A stretch of 64,000 nucleotides of DNA from Megaleporinus macrocephalus (lineage: Eukaryota > Chordata > Actinopteri > Characiformes > Anostomidae): positions 4,739,763 to 4,803,762 of the forward strand of contig CM038715.1 of the NCBI GenBank assembly GCA_021613375.1, written 5' to 3'. Positions 52,959 through 64,000 of this stretch are shown here, one piece after another. How positions within the stretch are numbered: the first letter of the stretch is position 1; each line of letters starts with the position of its first letter. The translations under genes were made by a program, and so were the position numbers. The notes below the pieces were generated by a model. It made no database searches, was not told where the DNA came from, and saw nothing but the letters and a program-made list of their open reading frames with translations.

Positions 52959-54909
52959 ATTTTTTGTTTGTTTAATACCTTTAGACGTCCACTACAGTAT
53001 ACTAATGACAACAAGTGAGTATTCTCATTTATTTATTATGATACATTTTATATAGAAAAGAAAAAGGGGCCAATAATGGTGAACAGAATTGGAGGTCTTC
53101 TCTCTGAGTACTAGTGATGTCATGCCATGGTACCACAAACAAGTACGCATCTACTATCAGTTTTGGTAAATGGGACCATTAGCTTTGCTATAACAACAAT
53201 CCCATCCCAGTATCTTGTACTCTGAGAGGAAAACTCCCACAAATACATACGTAATGAAGAAAAAACACAAACTAAGACCAGCAACCTTCACTTTGATCTT
53301 CTCATGGACCACTGAGCTTTTTAGTTAACTGTAACAGCCAAAATGAATATACCTGTCCCGAACTGTGAGAGACAGCGTGAGAAAGAGAGAGAACGAGGGA
53401 CAGGAATAGCGATGGAGGTGGTGAAGAGGAAACAAAGACCAAAACTGAGCTTTCTTCCTTTGTGGATTTCTTCAATCTGTTGGCTGGGTCACAGGAGAGT
53501 TTGGAAGCAGGCAGCTCTCTCGCTCTCGCGCACTCTCTCACTTAGGACAGGCTGGGGATGGAGAGAATAAATACAGGGACATGATGGAGGTGCTATGGCG
53601 TGTTGAGCCGAGATGTTATCTAACTAGCCATCTGGCAAACGACTCTCACTCTCTTTCTTCAGATTAGAGAATGAAGACTCGGCTGAACATGCCCGGAAGA
53701 CTGGCGCAGTGGAGGTGCAGTGATGTCCAGCAGTGATGCGTTCTGTGTCCTGCACCGTTCATGATTTCACACCAAACCCTTTCACATGCAAGTCTCCCAT
53801 CCTTCCGTCTCCCTTCATCTCTCTCTCTCTCGCTCCCTTCGTTCTCCAGACCTTGCTCTTTGTCTGTCCCTCGAAACCTGTGAGCTCACAGGCTCGTTTC
53901 CATGACGACCCCCGCAATCTAAATGATCTGAGCGCCTGGGCCGCCCTGTTGAACAAACACAGGTAGAGACTATAAAAGAGCCTTGAAGCAGCCCCCCGAG
54001 CCCACTCACAGACCGATCGATACGGCAAGTATAGGACAGAGGGGGGAAAGAGAGGGGCAGCAGACGATGGAGGCGCGGCAGGAGAAAAAGCAGGCAGAAG
54101 AGGAGGAGACGGAAAGAGAGAGAGAGAGAGGGGGAGACAGAGAGAGAGAGAAAGGAGAGAGAAACTGAGACTAAAAATAGCTCTCCCTCCAACGCCACCT
54201 CTCTTTCCCTCGCTCACAACTGCGGCCTCGCATACATTTGCATGGTAAGTGGCGAGGGGCTCAGTGTGCTGGGAACACATGAACCCTGGGAGAAAGTTCA
54301 GGTGAGGCGGAAAGAGGAAGTGGGCGGGATAAGCGGAGAGCGACGGCCAGTGAAACAGAGGACGGAGGAACTTTGCAGGGACAGCTGAAGTGACCCCTGT
54401 GCAGCTTACTGCATATATATGTATTTAACTAAGACTCGCTGGTCACTTTATTATGTACACCTTGTTTATACATTCATTTTCCATTGTAGCAGCTCCAGTT
54501 CTACTTTCACTGTGAAGTCTTTCTCTGCATTTTGTAAACCCACCCCATTCAGAGGTAAGGAGCCCCCCAGGACAGCTATAGAGACGGTATTATGTGGGTG
54601 GTGGACCATTCTTAGTCTCAGCTACAATCTAAAGGTGGACAAATAAGGAAGGTGTGTGTTATAGAGTGGATGGTAAGTGTGTACTCACCAGCAGCACTGG
54701 GCATAACAATAAAAACTCCATACCACTATAATGTCAATGTTACTGCAGTGCTGAGAATGATCCACCACCCAAATAATACCTGCTCTGTGGCGGTCTTGAT
54801 AATAACTTCAGCAGAAAAACAGATGACTACAGTCTGTATTTGTAGTGTGCTTACAGTGGGATGCAAATCATAAACCAAAAAACTTTAAGATTCTGCACTA
54901 CTGCTAAAT

Positions 54910-54985
<76 letters not shown>

Positions 54986-55406
54986 TGTAGCTTGCTGATC
55001 TTACAGATTGAGTGAATATCAATAAAACAAAACACACACACATGTCAAATTCTGATATTTGTGTGAAATTGTTTTTAAGATTCTGCTTTTCAACTAATGG
55101 AGTTCATGAAGTTCCAGCAAAATGAACCAATCACACGAGGCTCCAAGCGGGCCCGGGCACGGATAGCGCTCACACTAGAAGCAAGTCCAAGCAAATCACG
55201 CCCTGGCCCAACTCTTCAAGCGGGCCCGAATCACAGAGCCTAGTGTGAGTATGCCCTTAATTAGTTATGTATATTGTAAAGAGAAACTTGTATTAAACTA
55301 GGAAAGAATGCAAAGGCATTTTCAGCAGTGGTCTCAGACTTCTGTATAGACCCCACTGTATATGGTAAGTGAACCATATTAGATTAACATTGAACCTACA
55401 TGCAAG
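52959..55406. other. prkce intron; GA- and CpG-richer block 53300-54370
   Basis: 53340-54180 is purine-rich low-complexity sequence. 54200-54370 is GC-richer with a GC box (GTGGGCGGGATAAG at 54320). Long frames on both strands (up to 173 codons) arise from simple sequence. An (AT)n tract lies at 54913-54981. 55099-55259 resembles one end of a Harbinger/hAT-type element (CTAGTGTGAGTATGCCCTTAA). Confidence 0.4.
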
Positions 55407-55891
55407 TGTCATGTCTACTGCCGTGGACTCCTTCAGTTCAGTTTCACCGGCTGGTTCTCTGGAGTCCCTAGATGAACTCCGTTTCCCATGAACTAGTAGG
55501 AGATCATATGACTCAGAGTTTTCCAGCCTCGACCAATAGACTTTCATTTCCTCGTTCCTCTTCACCTGAATTCTAGTCTCACCGCTTGTTTGTTATTGTC
55601 TGATTATTCAGAAATATTTAAACCCAGTGTCTCGTACATATAACACATATTTTGATCATTCTCTATATTCTAGCTCTATATTCTATCTCGTGTTTGACCC
55701 TATTTCTGTGTACTGGTTTACTCTTCTCGTTTGCACCCTCTGGTACTGTTTGTTTCTTCCAGTTTTGATGTTGGACTGTTTTGTGACCTCCCTTCTGGAT
55801 TGTTCCTGTTGTTTGTTGATCTTGTGTCTCCTTGTGTATTCTCGTTTCCAATTTAAACGATCATCCATCTGCCTTGTCTAAACCCTTGACA
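55407..55891. mobile_element. solo LTR
   Basis: Begins TGTCATGTC and ends CTTGACA (inverted TGTCA/TGACA ends), 485 bp. It is flanked by a perfect 5-bp duplication GCAAG (55402-55406 and 55892-55896). No internal retroelement sequence is adjacent, so this is the product of LTR-LTR recombination. The family (gypsy-like or other) cannot be told from the LTR alone. Confidence 0.75.
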
Positions 55892-56369
55892 GCAAGTTAA
55901 TAGCATTACTTTGAACGATCTGTACCTTAAGCCTGAAACCGAGCTGCTCACACAATGCTACTTGTTGCCCTCTTGTTCAAATACAGCTTATAAATGGCTG
56001 CTTTCACTGATGGCTCTCTTGACAGAAGTTATTTACGGCGTCTGTCATGCTGTGAATTTGTTTATCACAAAAACGCATCAAGGCCAAAGTATCAGTTACA
56101 ACCAACACACAGCACTGATGTGGCAGGACCAGCAATATCAGTTTTGTGAGCTCTGGAGAAGACATTTAGACTACACTGGACTTAGAAGAACTTACAGACA
56201 AACTAACAAAAGCAATAACACAGTCCGCTCTCTCAAAACAGGATGTAACACAGTGCCCAGGTCTCAAACAGTCAAATTAAATACAAATGTGTGTATTTCT
56301 AATTATCTAAACAATCTAATGCAATGAATTGTGATTAATTGTTTTAATTGTTTGATAAACCATATTCTT
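55892..56369. other. 138-codon open frame, not recognised
   Basis: Plus-strand frame 55911-56327, 138 codons. No domain, signal peptide or family resemblance that I can name, and no promoter or splice context. Probably chance; recorded because it is one of the longest non-repetitive frames in the window. Confidence 0.25.
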
Positions 56370-57359
56370 TAGAGATGGAAGGATCGATCGGCCATGTATC
56401 GGTATCGATCGATTTTTAATTAAAACGTGATCTGCGATCGGCCAATATAATATAATATGGTGTTAAACAAATGAGCCTAATTTCTGTATTTCCAGCTAGT
56501 GTTTCATCCAGGAAGAGGAGCCCTGCATGAAACCCCCTCCGGCCAACCTGTAATTCCTATCTGAACCACTAGATGGACATACACACCTTTCATTTTCATC
56601 AGACTAACTAAAGTAGCGGCTTCGCAAGAACAGTTTAAGAGTTCACCGTATGAGTAGAAAGAAAACATCGTCCGTCTGGCAGTTTGTTACCAAATGTGAC
56701 TCAGACTCATCCAGGACAGTTTGTAACATCTGTAAAATTAGTAACATCAGCGTCTCTCACAGGAACCAAGACAAAGACATTTAACATACTAATCTGATAC
56801 ACACTTCAGAGACACCACACAGCTGAACACAGTGAGTATCAGTAAACAGCAGAGCTAGCACACACAGCTAACACAAAACTAATAACCCAGAACACCATAC
56901 AGACCAGATCTGACCGGTACGAACAGAACAGCAGCAGAAACAGCCAGAGAGCTAAAGAACCACAGCCAGAGTGATTGAGTTTATAGTTCTAGATAAGCAG
57001 ATCTTCTCGGCTGTAGAAGACGTTCATTCTGCTGCTTAATGTTCCACCTGGATCCACGCTCTGCTGTTCCTAGTAGAGATACTGTTCAGATGTGGCTCTT
57101 CTGGAGCTTATCAAGCGGTTTACGCCCACATATACCAACTTCTAATTTAGTTACAAATATTATACTGTTTCACATGAGCTCGTTAAAAATGGTAATAAAC
57201 CAGTTTCCACCATGTTTCATGACTTGCTTGCGCTAATAATATGTAGCCCTGCCGCGTCTAATAGCCCCTCCCTCGATCGGTATCGGCTATCAGTCTATCG
57301 CGCTGAAAGGTGATCGGCGATCGGAATCGGCCTCAAAAACGCTGATCGGTCCATCTCTA
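56370..57359 (+). mobile_element. hAT element with BED-finger fossil, copy 3
   Basis: Ends TAGAGATGGAAGGATCG and GATCGGTCCATCTCTA, perfect 8-bp duplication ATATTCTT (56362-56369 and 57360-57367). At 56660-56800 the plus strand reads SVWQFVTKCDSD, then TVCNICKISNISV: the Trp-x-Phe and CxxC of a BED zinc finger, the DNA-binding N-terminus of hAT transposases. A stop follows and the catalytic domain is absent. Confidence 0.9.
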
Positions 57360-58352
57360 ATATTCTTATGCATTTCATATCTTGACATCATGTCCATCAC
57401 TTGAACATCATTATTTATGGAATAACAGGGTTTGTATCAAATATCTTAGAACAGAATCCAAACAAAAAGTTTAACTCATTTTAAAAGTTGTTAACATTTT
57501 TCTTTTTCCTATTAACAATTCAGACATAAAATGTGTGTGTGTGTGTGTGTGTGTGTGAGTGTGTGTGTGTGCAGTCTGATTCTGCAATGAAAGGAATTTC
57601 TTTAGATATATAAATTCTAATTAGTGCTTTGGAGGTCAGTGCACACACACATGCATGCTCACACACACACACACTTTACCTAGAAGTAGTCTGTGCAACA
57701 GGTTTATGCCACATTGTGAGGACCAAATCCTGGTCATATAATCATGTCATGCCACTCTGGTCGTACACAAGGCTCACAGTAATTCTGGTTAGTAGTTAAG
57801 GTTTGGGTAAGACTCCAGGAAATGAATGGAAGTCTATGTAATGACCGCACAATTCACAGAAACGAACGTGTGTGTGCATGTGTTTGTGTGTGCCATAATC
57901 CATGGCTCAGTCTCACCTGCTATTCTGAGACCGTAAACCCCGGTCAGCCAACTAACTGCCCTCGACACAACTGTTTCCACTCATGCACATATGCATACAA
58001 CACCACTCAGACCGACCGACAGACAGACAGACAGACAAACCCATCTCATTCTGCACTCCACCATTTCAGTCCAGTCAGTATTAGTTAATAACTTAAATCC
58101 TGCTCAGTGCGCTGTTCAGAAACAGGTGAGTCATTTGTGTTGAGCAGAGCTCTATAAATAGAGGAGAGTAAAGATAGACGCCGTGTTTGTCTGGCTCTTC
58201 TCTTCAGAGGTGTGTGCCAAAAACAGCACAAGGGTCACTCACAAGGGGACAGCTGGGTCTTGACACTATCCTGACGACCCTCTGTTGTGGTAGTCGGGGG
58301 TTTTCTCACATAGTTATGCTCAGGTTGTGATTCTCTCGAATATACGTACTTA
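57360..58352. other. prkce intron with short microsatellites
   Basis: (GT)n at 57533-57571, (CA)n at 57640-57674, (GACA)n at 58015-58036. No gene. Confidence 0.55.
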
Positions 58353-58847
58353 CACGATCACTCAAAAGTTTGGGATCACAGTGAAATGTTCTTGTTTTAA
58401 TGGAGTATCTTCTTCCTTAACACAACAATGGACTGACGGGTCTCTAAAGAAAGTTGTTTCTTTCTGGTCATTTTGAGTCGGTCAGCAAGCCATCAACTGC
58501 TGATCTTCAGATACTAAACTAACCTAGAATGTTGTTCTCCCTCTTATACTCACTTATTAGTAGAATGTTTTTTTAGCTGTGCATCACAATTGAGCAAGAG
58601 TGTCCTAACAACCAGTTAGTCCAATAACATCCTTAACTTGGATTGGTGGCCGTACCAGGAGATTTAGACAGAGGACTGAGAATTACTGATAATAGGACTA
58701 TATGCAAAATAAGCCTCTATACAAAAATAGACTTTAATACAAACATTTTTATTTTTTAAAATTATCTGATACACTTACATTAATTGTGAAATGGACGATG
58801 TTGTTTGTGAATTGCATGAAGTGATCCCAAACTTTTGAGCGGTAGTG
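58353..58847 (-). mobile_element. Tc1-type ~0.5-kb element, copy 5
   Basis: Left end CACGATCACTCAAAAGTTTGGG (diverged), right end CTTTTGAGCGGTAGTG followed by TA. Same orientation as copy 1 at 5412. Confidence 0.85.
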
Positions 58848-58990
58848 TAGATGTGGAGCTGACATGCACAGGCTGCATTCTTTCGCTTGTAGATTGTAGG
58901 TTTGTGTGTTCACAGTCACTAAAATACAGGTCTATTCTAACAAGCTCTATGTTGTTGTGGTTGCAAATAGAGGTGGGCAAAAACTATCTC

Positions 58991-59629
58991 TACACTCACA
59001 GTGCTCAGTCTCACAGTCAGACCCTCACCACTCCACGACCCACTACACTCACAGTGCTCAGTCTCACAGTCAGAGCAGACCCTCACCACTCCACGACCCA
59101 CTACACTCACAGTGCTCAGTCTCACAGTCAGAGCAGACCCTCACCACTCCACGACCCCCAACACTCACAGTGCTCAGTCTCACAGTCAGAGCAGACCCTC
59201 ACCACTCCACCACCCACTACACTCACAGTGCTCAGTCTCACAGTCAGAGCAGACCCTCACCACTCCACGACCCACTACACTCACAGGGCTCAGTCTCACA
59301 GTCAGAGCAGACCCTCACCACTCCTCGACCCCCAACACTCAGTGCTCAGTCTCACAGTCAGAGCAGACCCTCACCACTCCACGACCCCCAACACTCACAG
59401 TGCTCAGTCTCACAGTCAGAGCAGACCCTCACCACTCCACGACCCACTACACTCACAGTGCTCAGTCTCACAGTCAGAGCAGACCCTCACCACTCCACCA
59501 CCCCCAACACTCACAGTGCTCAGTCTCACAGTCAGAGCAGACCCTCACCACTCCACGACCCCCAACACTCACAGTGCTCAGTCTCACAGTCAGAGCAGAC
59601 CCTCACTACTCCACCACCCACTACACTTT
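58991..59629. repeat. 58-bp minisatellite, about 11 copies
   Basis: Unit CAGTGCTCAGTCTCACAGTC + AGAGCAGACCCTCACCACTC + CACGACCCACTACACTCA, with CCCCAACAC and CACCACCC variants; the first unit lacks AGAGC and one unit lacks part of CTCACAG. Since 58 is not a multiple of 3 the array is open in all three plus frames (236-283 codons). These are not genes. Confidence 0.97.
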
Positions 59630-59700
59630 CTGCGCATTCTCAAAGCCGCCGCTGACCCCGCCCCCTATCTACAGAGCAGGATGTAAATATAAATGTGTCT

Positions 59701-59745
59701 TAGATAGATAGATACTTTATTGATCCAGAGGGAAATTCTTTAGTG
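59701..59745 (-). mobile_element. LINE 3' tail fragment
   Basis: TAGATAGATAGATACTTTAT followed by TGATCCAGAGGGAAATTC is the complement of a very common teleost LINE 3' end with its GATA-type tail. Confidence 0.65.
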
Positions 59746-60145
59746 TGAAGTGGCCTGTTTCAAAGGCAACAAAAAATAATCCACAGAAGAAGTTCATTTA
59801 TTCAGAGTTTATTTGTAGTTCTAACATATTTTGGGTGTTTTACTCACTTTTTGTCTCTCACACAACATTATTCCTTCAAATACACGCAAATAGACCATTA
59901 TGCAAATTTGGCGATTACATCATTTAGCTATTTTTAGGACAGCCAATAACTACCCTCACTGAGGAGTTGGCAACAGTGGATTACACAGAGCTACAGGCCC
60001 TTCCGAGATGGTCAATTCTCCTTGGCATCCCGCTATTTCAACACCTATCACAGAAGACATATCTTATGGTCATTGTATTATGGAGCTTCACTTTCACAAC
60101 GCAGGTTCATTCCAACTGCTAGTTCACTGTATGTATGTGATTGGA
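59746..60145. other. prkce intron, nothing recognised
   Basis: No gene signal. Confidence 0.5.
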
Positions 60146-60250
60146 GTACTCGGAAGAAACCCACTCAAGCACAGGGAGAACATACACACTCCACACAGAA
60201 CCACCCGCACCGGGAATCCAACCCAGATCATCTTACTGTGAGGAGACAGT
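60146..60250 (+). mobile_element. fragment of the AACCCACTCAAGCACAGGG repeat
   Basis: Matches the 3' half of 2838-3115 (GAAACCCACTCAAGCACAGGGAGAACA, then CGGGAATCCAACCCAGATC). Unlike that copy it retains the 3' tail GTGCTGACCACTACACCACC, which runs straight into the following minisatellite. Confidence 0.8.
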
Positions 60251-61608
60251 GCTGACCACTACACCACCATACTAACCACTACACCACCATACTGACCACT
60301 ACACCACCGTACTGACCACTACACCACCATACTAACCACTACACCACCATACTAACCACTACACCACCATACTAACCACTACACCACCATACTAACCACT
60401 ACACCACCATACTGACTACTACACCACCATACTGACCACTACACCACCATACTAACCACTACACCACTATACTAACCACTACACCACAGTACTGACCACT
60501 ACAACACCGTACTGACCACTACAACACCATACTAACCACTACACCACCGTACTGACCACTACACCACCGTACTGACCACTACAACACCATACTAACCACT
60601 ACACCACCGTACTGACCACTACACCACCGTACTGACCACTACACCACCATACTAACCACTACACCACCATACTAACCACTACACCACCATACTGACCACT
60701 ACACCACCATACTAACCACTACACCACCATACTAACCACTACACCACAGTACTGACCACTACACCACCGTACTAACCACTACACCACCGTACTAACCACT
60801 ACACCACCGTACTGACCACTACACCACCATACTGACCACTACACCACCATACTAACCACTACACCACCATACTAACCCACTACACCACAGTACTGACCAC
60901 TACACCACCGTACTGACCACTACACACCATACTGACCACTACACCACCATACTAACCACTACACCACCATACTAACTACTACACCACCATACTGACCACT
61001 ACACCACCATACTGACCACTACACCACCATACTGACCACTACACCACCATACTAACCACTACACCACCATACTGACCACTACACACCATACTAACCACTA
61101 CACCACCGTACTGACCACTACACCACCATACTGACCACTACACCACCATACTAACCACTACACCACCGTACTAACCACTACACCACCATACTAACCACTA
61201 CACCACCATACTAACCACTACACCACCATACTAACCACTACACCACCATACTAACCACTACACCACCATACTAACCACTACACCACCGTACTGACCACTG
61301 CACCACCGTACTAACCACTACACCACCATACTAACCACTACACCACCATACTAACCACTACACCACCATACTAACCACTACACCACCGTACTGACCACTA
61401 CACCACCGTACTAACCACTACACCACCATACTAACCACTATACCACCATACTAACCACTATACCACCATACTAACCACTACACCACCATACTAACCACTA
61501 CACCACCGTACTAACCACTACACCAACTTACTAACCACTACACCACCATACTGACCACTACACCACCATACTAACCACTACACCACCATACTAACCACTA
61601 CACCACCA
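60251..61608. repeat. 20-bp minisatellite, about 68 copies
   Basis: Unit ACTAACCACTACACCACCAT with G/A (GACC or AACC) and CAT/CGT/CAGT variants; occasional 19- and 21-bp units (60924, 60876). The unit is the last 20 bp of the interspersed repeat that precedes it. Confidence 0.98.
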
Positions 61609-64000
61609 GGTCTCAAATATAAAATGAACATTATACTGAAGAAAATATGATGAATATAGCAGACAATGTTTTTGAAAAGTTACATTTTTTAAACACTTAC
61701 AATCATCAGATTTACCATCAACCAACGTTTAAACAATGTTCATACGCATATTTCAATAACTCATTCCCACCATAGTGGTCTCCACATCCCAAAAACGTAT
61801 GGAAAGCATTTATTTTTCTATTAGTATTTAAATTATTATTATCTTATATGTTTATTTTTATGTATTTTATGTTTATTTTATATAGTTTATTTGTTTTTTT
61901 TCTATAGTTTATTTTTATTAGTATATTAATTTTTTTATCTTATTTGTTTATTTTAATGTCTTATTTTTTCACATTTATTTTTTATTCATCTATATTAAAT
62001 GTTTATTTTAAAATTTGTATTTTATTTGTTATTATTATTTTTGTTTGTTATCAGTTTTAATCTCTTATTTAAATGTTTTCAATCCCTTAAAGTATAAATG
62101 CTCGACTACACTGCAAATTGAGGTCCCCCCTCAATGTATTTCCGAGATAAAAATAAAGGTTGATTGATTGGAATAAATCTAGTTGAATAAATCTAGTTAT
62201 GACCCACTTTGGGTAGCAACAGGAATAAGGCAACAAAGACAAATTCTCCACCAGGTTAATGCTAGCTTGTTTATGTGGCGAGTGAGTTTTCACATGAATA
62301 TAACATAATTATCATCTGAAACAAACAAAACATTCTAAATTCTAAATCTTTATTCGCCAAGTGCCAGGTTTCCAAGCAATTTCTCTAGGTGCTGGTGTTG
62401 ACAAAAAAAATAATAATAAAATCAGGTCAAATAAATAGCCTTATGATGTCATCAAGGTATCGTCACGGTCCAAAGAAACAAGTAACTTTTCAGAACAGGC
62501 GAAAAACTTTTAGTTTCTATTTTACTTTTAGTGCAATTCAATGGTACCAGATTTTCTGGAGCATTCCTTTTGGTCCCTTCATCATGACCCTCTCACACAA
62601 TGTAAATGGCAGCTGTCGTGTTCAAATGATGTAGAAATATAAAACCAACAAATGTGAAGATGCACGGTTTTCTTAGGACAGCAGCAATACATGATTCACG
62701 CATGTTATTAAGTCTTGTTTTGCATTAGTAACAAATAATGTGGACCTGCAGGTGCAAATCCCCTCAGTTTGACTTCTTCCTGTGAGCTCAAAAGAAAAAA
62801 AGATTTTGGGTTTTTTGGCAGTAGAAAGAAAGACTTGCTTGTTCCAGGCATCCTTCCACATACAAACATATGAGTCGCAGAGGGCAGTGCAGTCAGCAGT
62901 CTTCTGAATCGGGATTAAATTTGCGTTCCTTAACCTTCACCACTGTACAGCAGGAGAGGGCCAGGCAGGTGGGATTGTGGGTAATTGTGCAGGGACTGTG
63001 GGGAGCTGCAGTGTCTGAGCTATTCAGGACCGCGTAGCTCGAGGCATCTCTGAAAATAGCTTGACTCCCCCTCACGGTGTTTGAGAGTTTCTCTTGCGTG
63101 CGTGTGTGTGTGCATGTGTGTGTATCATTGATTGGGTCCGTCTGTGGAAACAGAAAAAGGACGGCTATTTCTTTCCTGTCCTCTCTCCGCTTAGATAACA
63201 CAACCTGCTACTGTTGCCGTGGAAGCGGAAGTCAGTGGTCATGACCCGCTTGGAATGGGTTATCAGAAAGCCTGTTGGCTTAATATTGTTTTCTTTACAA
63301 TTTGCTGTGGTTTCCTAAGATACGGACAACTTCCCAAACGCAGGAACAAAGCCCTAACGCTCTCGATGAGTGGTCAATGCTGGAGCCAACAAATCCCATA
63401 ATATGGAAATAATTAGTGCACTGGCATCTGTAGCAAATAGTGATGCGCAGATGCCACTGGAGTGAAGTTTGCAGTACGTAATTAGTCCATATATAATGTA
63501 TGGCTAGTGTCAGTATGTGCTTTTAATGCCTCTGCTGCAGCTGGATAAGACTCACTGTGTGAGTGTTGTTGGAAACTGGGACATTTCCAATTTTCCAACT
63601 TTCTGATTTGTTTCTACACGTGCGAAGCTCTAAATGTGACACATAAGCAATTTCACTTCCTCAGCCCAGGAAAATCAGTAAATTGGTGCTGGGCCTGTGC
63701 CAGTAACCAAATCCAGTTATTTGGAAAATCTTGGAGAAATGCGTTAATGCTAAATATCGAACACAATGATAGCACGTGAGTTAAAAATTAGTATTCATGG
63801 AATGAAGAACATAGTAAAACATAGTAAAAGTCTAATGACAACTCAATGTGGACACTAAACTGTACCATCAATTTTTTCAGTGTAACATAATGTGCAATAT
63901 TTTTTCATTACCCTGTGCAATTAAGAAGCAACGTGCAATTATTAGTAAATACAATCTTAAGAGTTCTTGACTTTTTATTATTTATATTGTGTATATACTG
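61609..64000. other. prkce intron, LINE-like T-rich tail
   Basis: 61800-62171 is T-rich and ends with GGTTGATTGATTGG, the same tail as the LINE near 38900, but no reverse-transcriptase sequence remains. 62470-62690 resembles 5950-6165. No C2-domain exon of prkce was found on the minus strand. Confidence 0.45.

Noticed and set aside
53759..54280. 173-codon minus-strand frame
   Set aside because: Mostly Ser/Leu from a purine/pyrimidine-rich tract; no splice or family support.
55911..56327. 138-codon plus-strand frame as a nested gene
   Set aside because: No recognisable domain, no promoter or polyadenylation context; kept only as a note.
58835..59711. Three overlapping plus-strand frames of 236-283 codons
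   Set aside because: Same 58-bp minisatellite read in three frames.
60251..61608. CRISPR-like or telomere-like array
   Set aside because: Head-to-tail 20-bp units without spacers, seeded by an interspersed repeat tail; not a telomere motif.

Overview
This is a vertebrate nuclear window, almost certainly from a teleost fish. It lies inside one very large protein-coding gene on the minus strand, an orthologue of protein kinase C epsilon (prkce). Fish with the teleost duplication carry two copies and I cannot tell which one this is. The evidence is nine consecutive GT-AG exons whose joined reading frame matches PKC epsilon without a break, and a dense load of teleost-type transposons (Tc1/mariner, hAT, piggyBac-like, Harbinger-like, L2/Maui-type LINEs). 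No bacterial-style gene, operon or CRISPR array is present, and I see no complete functional gene other than the kinase.

Gene layout, in transcription order (high to low coordinate). 34616-64000 is intron, about 29 kb; the upstream C2-domain exons were not seen and should lie beyond 64000. 32128-34615 is a compact cluster of eight exons: pseudosubstrate plus first half of C1A, a 35-nt micro-exon, the end of C1A with the actin-binding linker, the two halves of C1B, the V3 hinge in two parts, and the start of the kinase domain with the Gly loop and the ATP-binding lysine. A 23.4-kb intron follows, then one kinase exon at 8574-8728 ending at the HGVIYR motif. Positions 1-8573 are the next intron; the catalytic-loop (DLKLDN), DFG and C-terminal exons must lie below position 1. 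The nine exons total 1195 nt, about 398 codons.

Everything else is intronic and mostly repeats. Several transposon families occur more than once with target-site duplications still readable: five copies of a ~0.5-kb Tc1-type element, three copies of a hAT element with a fossil BED zinc finger, three copies of a second hAT family, and an inverted pair of ~1-kb elements. There is also a 5'-truncated LINE with a perfect 12-bp duplication next to an exon, and a solo LTR with a perfect 5-bp duplication. Five large minisatellites (units of about 36, 33, 25, 58 and 20 bp) make up over 5 kb. At least two are visibly amplified from pieces of transposons, and one sits inside a hAT element. They create long open reading frames that are artefacts.

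The most interesting points are an altered PKC-epsilon actin-binding motif, microsatellites abutting the splice sites of two exons, inverted transposon pairs flanking exons (a layout that can favour exon circularisation or skipping), and minisatellites born from transposon ends. I found no convincing new biological system.
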